Shown one piece after another: positions 4,489 to 6,019 of a DNA stretch of 6,019 nt. The translations under genes and the position numbers were made by a program. The notes below the pieces were generated by a model. It saw nothing but the letters and a program-made list of their open reading frames with translations, was not told the DNA's origin and made no database searches. The stretch is from Verrucomicrobiales bacterium (GTDB lineage Bacteria; Verrucomicrobiota; Verrucomicrobiia; Methylacidiphilales; JAAUTS01): positions 1 through 6,019 of the forward strand of contig JAITHY010000205.1 of the NCBI GenBank assembly GCA_031279715.1, read 5' to 3'. Position 1 is the first letter of the stretch, and every line of letters begins with the position of its first letter.

Positions 4489-5478
4489 ATGTCCACCACG
4501 CTAACCGCCCGTTACGCCGCCCATGGCAATCCGGTCGAAGTCATTGAGCTTGCCGGGGAACAATTCAACGCGCCCGCTGACGGTGAGATTTCTGTGCGGA
4601 TGATGTTCGCGCCGCTTAATCCTTCCGATATTAACATGCTGGAAGGCACTTACGGCGTGAAGGCCGCGCTGCCCGCGGTCGGCGGGAACGAAGGCGTTGG
4701 GCGCGTCGAGGCGGTGGGCGTCAACGTCAGCGGCTTCGCGGTCGGTGATTGGGTGAAACCGCCGGGCGCGCGCGGCACGTGGCGGCAGGCGCTGACGGTC
4801 ATCGCGGCGGAGTGCGTCAAGCTGCCCGCGTCACTGTCAGCGGAACAGGCCGCGATGATTTACGTGAACCCGCCCACCGCGTGGCGGATGCTGCATGATT
4901 TTGTCACGCTCGCTGACGGTGAGTGGATTATTCAAAACGCCGCCAACAGCGCCGTCGGACGCTGCGTGATTCAAATTGCGAAAGCGCTGGGCTGGCGCAC
5001 CATCAACCTCGTGCGGCGCGAGGATGTGGTTGACGAACTCAAAGCGCTGGGCGGCGACATCGTCAACGTCGAAACACCGGACACGTTCAAGCAAATCAAA
5101 ACATGGACAGGCGGGCAATTTCCACGGCTGGCGCTCAACGCCGTCGGCGGCGACAGCGCCGGCACATTGTCCAGGAGCCTCGGCGCGGGCGGCAAATTGG
5201 TGACATACGGAGGCATGTCCAAGCAGCCCGTCAAACTCGCCACCGGCCCGCTGATTTTCAAGGACTTGAGCTACCACGGTTTCTGGATGACGCGCTGGTA
5301 CGCCACGCACAGCCCCGCTGAGCGTGACGAAATGTACGCGCAACTCGCCAAGTTGTTCGCTGACGATCAACTCAAAATTGCCGTGGAAAAAATCCACCCA
5401 CTCGTGGAAATTAAATCCGCCATTGCCAGCGCGCTGCAAGAAAAGCGCGGCGGGAAGATTTTGCTGGATTTGAAGTAA
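4489..5478 (+). CDS. MECR/Etr1-type 2-enoyl thioester reductase (zinc-independent MDR family)
   Basis: A 329-residue medium-chain dehydrogenase/reductase, by recalled similarity closest to mitochondrial MECR/Etr1. That enzyme uses NADPH to reduce trans-2-enoyl-ACP or -CoA in fatty acid synthesis. Family marks: APLNPSDINMLEGTYG (41-56), with the catalytic Tyr55; LPAVGGNEGVGRVEAVG (61-77); GDWVKP (86-91); VNPPTAWRML (126-135); the nucleotide-binding turn QNAANSAVG (149-157); TINLVRRED (171-179), whose Arg176/177 would grip the NADPH 2'-phosphate; RLALNAVGG (213-221); and VTYGGMSKQPV (238-248). The catalytic and structural zinc ligands of alcohol dehydrogenases are missing, as expected. Four exact motif copies lie inside it, encoding ADGE twice, SLSA and AERD, all in loops. 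The start has no clear Shine-Dalgarno; the nearest GGAG is about 21 bases upstream. The substrate could also be a quinone or enoyl-CoA. Confidence 0.88.
   Translation: MSTTLTARYAAHGNPVEVIELAGEQFNAPADGEISVRMMFAPLNPSDINMLEGTYGVKAALPAVGGNEGVGRVEAVGVNVSGFAVGDWVKPPGARGTWRQALTVIAAECVKLPASLSAEQAAMIYVNPPTAWRMLHDFVTLADGEWIIQNAANSAVGRCVIQIAKALGWRTINLVRREDVVDELKALGGDIVNVETPDTFKQIKTWTGGQFPRLALNAVGGDSAGTLSRSLGAGGKLVTYGGMSKQPVKLATGPLIFKDLSYHGFWMTRWYATHSPAERDEMYAQLAKLFADDQLKIAVEKIHPLVEIKSAIASALQEKRGGKILLDLK
4575..4586 (+). repeat. Dispersed motif copy 12 (exact)
   Basis: CGCTGACGGTGA, in the enoyl reductase gene, encoding A-D-G-E (30-33). Confidence 0.85.
4831..4842 (-). repeat. Dispersed motif copy 13 (exact)
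   Basis: TCACTGTCAGCG, encoding S-L-S-A (115-118) of the enoyl reductase. One-mismatch copies lie nearby at 4721-4732 and 4790-4801. Confidence 0.85.
4911..4922 (+). repeat. Dispersed motif copy 14 (exact)
   Basis: CGCTGACGGTGA, encoding A-D-G-E (142-145) at the turn before the QNAANSAVG nucleotide-binding segment. Confidence 0.85.
5316..5327 (+). repeat. Dispersed motif copy 15 (exact)
   Basis: CGCTGAGCGTGA, encoding A-E-R-D (277-280) in the reductase. It is the last copy before the motif-free right end. Confidence 0.8.
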
Positions 5479-5501
5479 CCTAATTTATATTCTGGTGGCC
5501 A

Positions 5502-6019
5502 ATGAGTATGAGTTGGCCAACTTGTAGCATGCACACTATTTATCGGATAATCTTCAAAATTTGGCGCAAGAAACGGTTTGAATTACTTGTAAAATTATTA
5601 CGACCGAAACTGACGGATAAGTTGCTGGATATTGGCGGTTATCCCAATGAATGGACTCAATATCCGCGCATCGTGGGGAAAATAGACACCCTTAATGTTC
5701 ATGAGGTGGCTTGGGATACGGCGAAAGCTCCCGAATATGAAATCAATATGCTGGTTGGGGACGGATGCCGGTTGTTATTTGCCGACAAAAGTTATGACAT
5801 TGCTTTTTCCAACAGTGTGATTGAGCATGTTGGGTCATGGGACAGGCAGCAGGCGTTTGCCGCGGAAATCCGTCGGGTGGGAAGGGCGGTGTGGTTGCAA
5901 ACGCCCGCTTTTGAGTGTCCGATTGAACCGCATTTCATGGCGTTGGGGGTTCACTGGCTGCCCATGCGAATGCGCAAATTTGTGACATTCTGGCTGACCC
6001 CGTGGGGCTGGTTGATGCG
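5502..6019 (+). CDS. Class I SAM-dependent methyltransferase, 5' part (runs off the window)
   Basis: An open frame continues to the last base without a stop, giving about 172 residues from the first ATG. Counting from the ATG at 5508, the SAM-binding motif I is KLLDIGGYP (about 42-50). An acidic position follows (KIDTLNVHE), then GDGC and the family-typical SYDIAFSNSVIEHVGSW, then AAEIRRVGRAVWLQTPAFECPIEPHFMALGVHWLP. This pattern matches Methyltransf_11-like proteins often found near surface polysaccharide genes; the substrate cannot be told. Starts at 5502, 5508 and 5529 are all in frame. GGTGG at 5494-5498 suits 5508 best. It begins 23-29 bases after the reductase stop, so one transcript is possible. 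By hand count GC is about 48% for 5521-6000, lower than sampled lines of the neighbouring gene (55-73%), and it has no exact motif copy. Later arrival by transfer is possible. Confidence 0.85.
   Translation, partial: MSMSWPTCSMHTIYRIIFKIWRKKRFELLVKLLRPKLTDKLLDIGGYPNEWTQYPRIVGKIDTLNVHEVAWDTAKAPEYEINMLVGDGCRLLFADKSYDIAFSNSVIEHVGSWDRQQAFAAEIRRVGRAVWLQTPAFECPIEPHFMALGVHWLPMRMRKFVTFWLTPWGWLM

Noticed and set aside
4837..5439. Open frame of 200 codons on the minus strand inside the enoyl reductase gene
   Set aside because: Shadow of a well-supported gene; no start signal.
1..6019. CRISPR array or mobile element as the source of the repeated word
   Set aside because: Copies are irregularly spaced, lie on both strands and sit inside intact genes. 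No regular spacers, transposase or target duplications are seen. No tRNA or rRNA was recognised either.

Overview
The window is a piece of a fairly GC-rich bacterial chromosome with ordinary gene density. The visible genes do not fix the taxon. The gene content (HemL of the glutamate pathway, ClpB, a short Hsp20, a MECR-type enoyl reductase) and strong -24/-12 promoters suggest a Gram-negative lineage that uses sigma-54. A Verrucomicrobiota-like source is a weak guess.

Layout: the 3' end of hemL (+, 1-346). Then a non-coding, hairpin-rich stretch of nearly 390 bases with a strong intrinsic terminator (641-692). Then clpB on the minus strand (733-3342). Then a 364-base divergent control region (3343-3706). 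Then hsp20 (+, 3707-4123), a short spacer with a hairpin and repeat copies, a 71-residue Cys-rich unknown protein (4228-4443), a MECR/Etr1-type 2-enoyl thioester reductase (4489-5478), and the 5' part of a class I SAM-dependent methyltransferase that runs off the end (5502-6019).

The two heat-shock genes form a functional unit. Hsp20 holds unfolding proteins in a reactivable form, and the ClpB disaggregase, normally with DnaK, recovers them. Both genes carry a sigma-54 (RpoN) -24/-12 promoter close to the start codon. The clpB copy matches the 17-position consensus completely and the hsp20 copy misses one position. Between the two lies a perfect 29-base dyad, roughly 140-160 bases upstream of each predicted transcription start. 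That is where a shared enhancer site for a sigma-54 activator would be expected. No CIRCE operator or clear sigma-32 promoter was seen.

The second signal is a 12-base motif, CGCTGASNGTGA (S = C or G; reverse TCACNSTCAGCG). I count 15 exact copies in 6 kb, where well under one is expected by chance. They occur on both strands, in genes and between them, and in all three reading frames. Seven more copies have one mismatch. It behaves like a genome-wide dispersed word, such as an uptake signal, a protein-binding word or a miniature repeat, and I do not recognise it as a described one. The AT-richer methyltransferase at the right edge has no copy.
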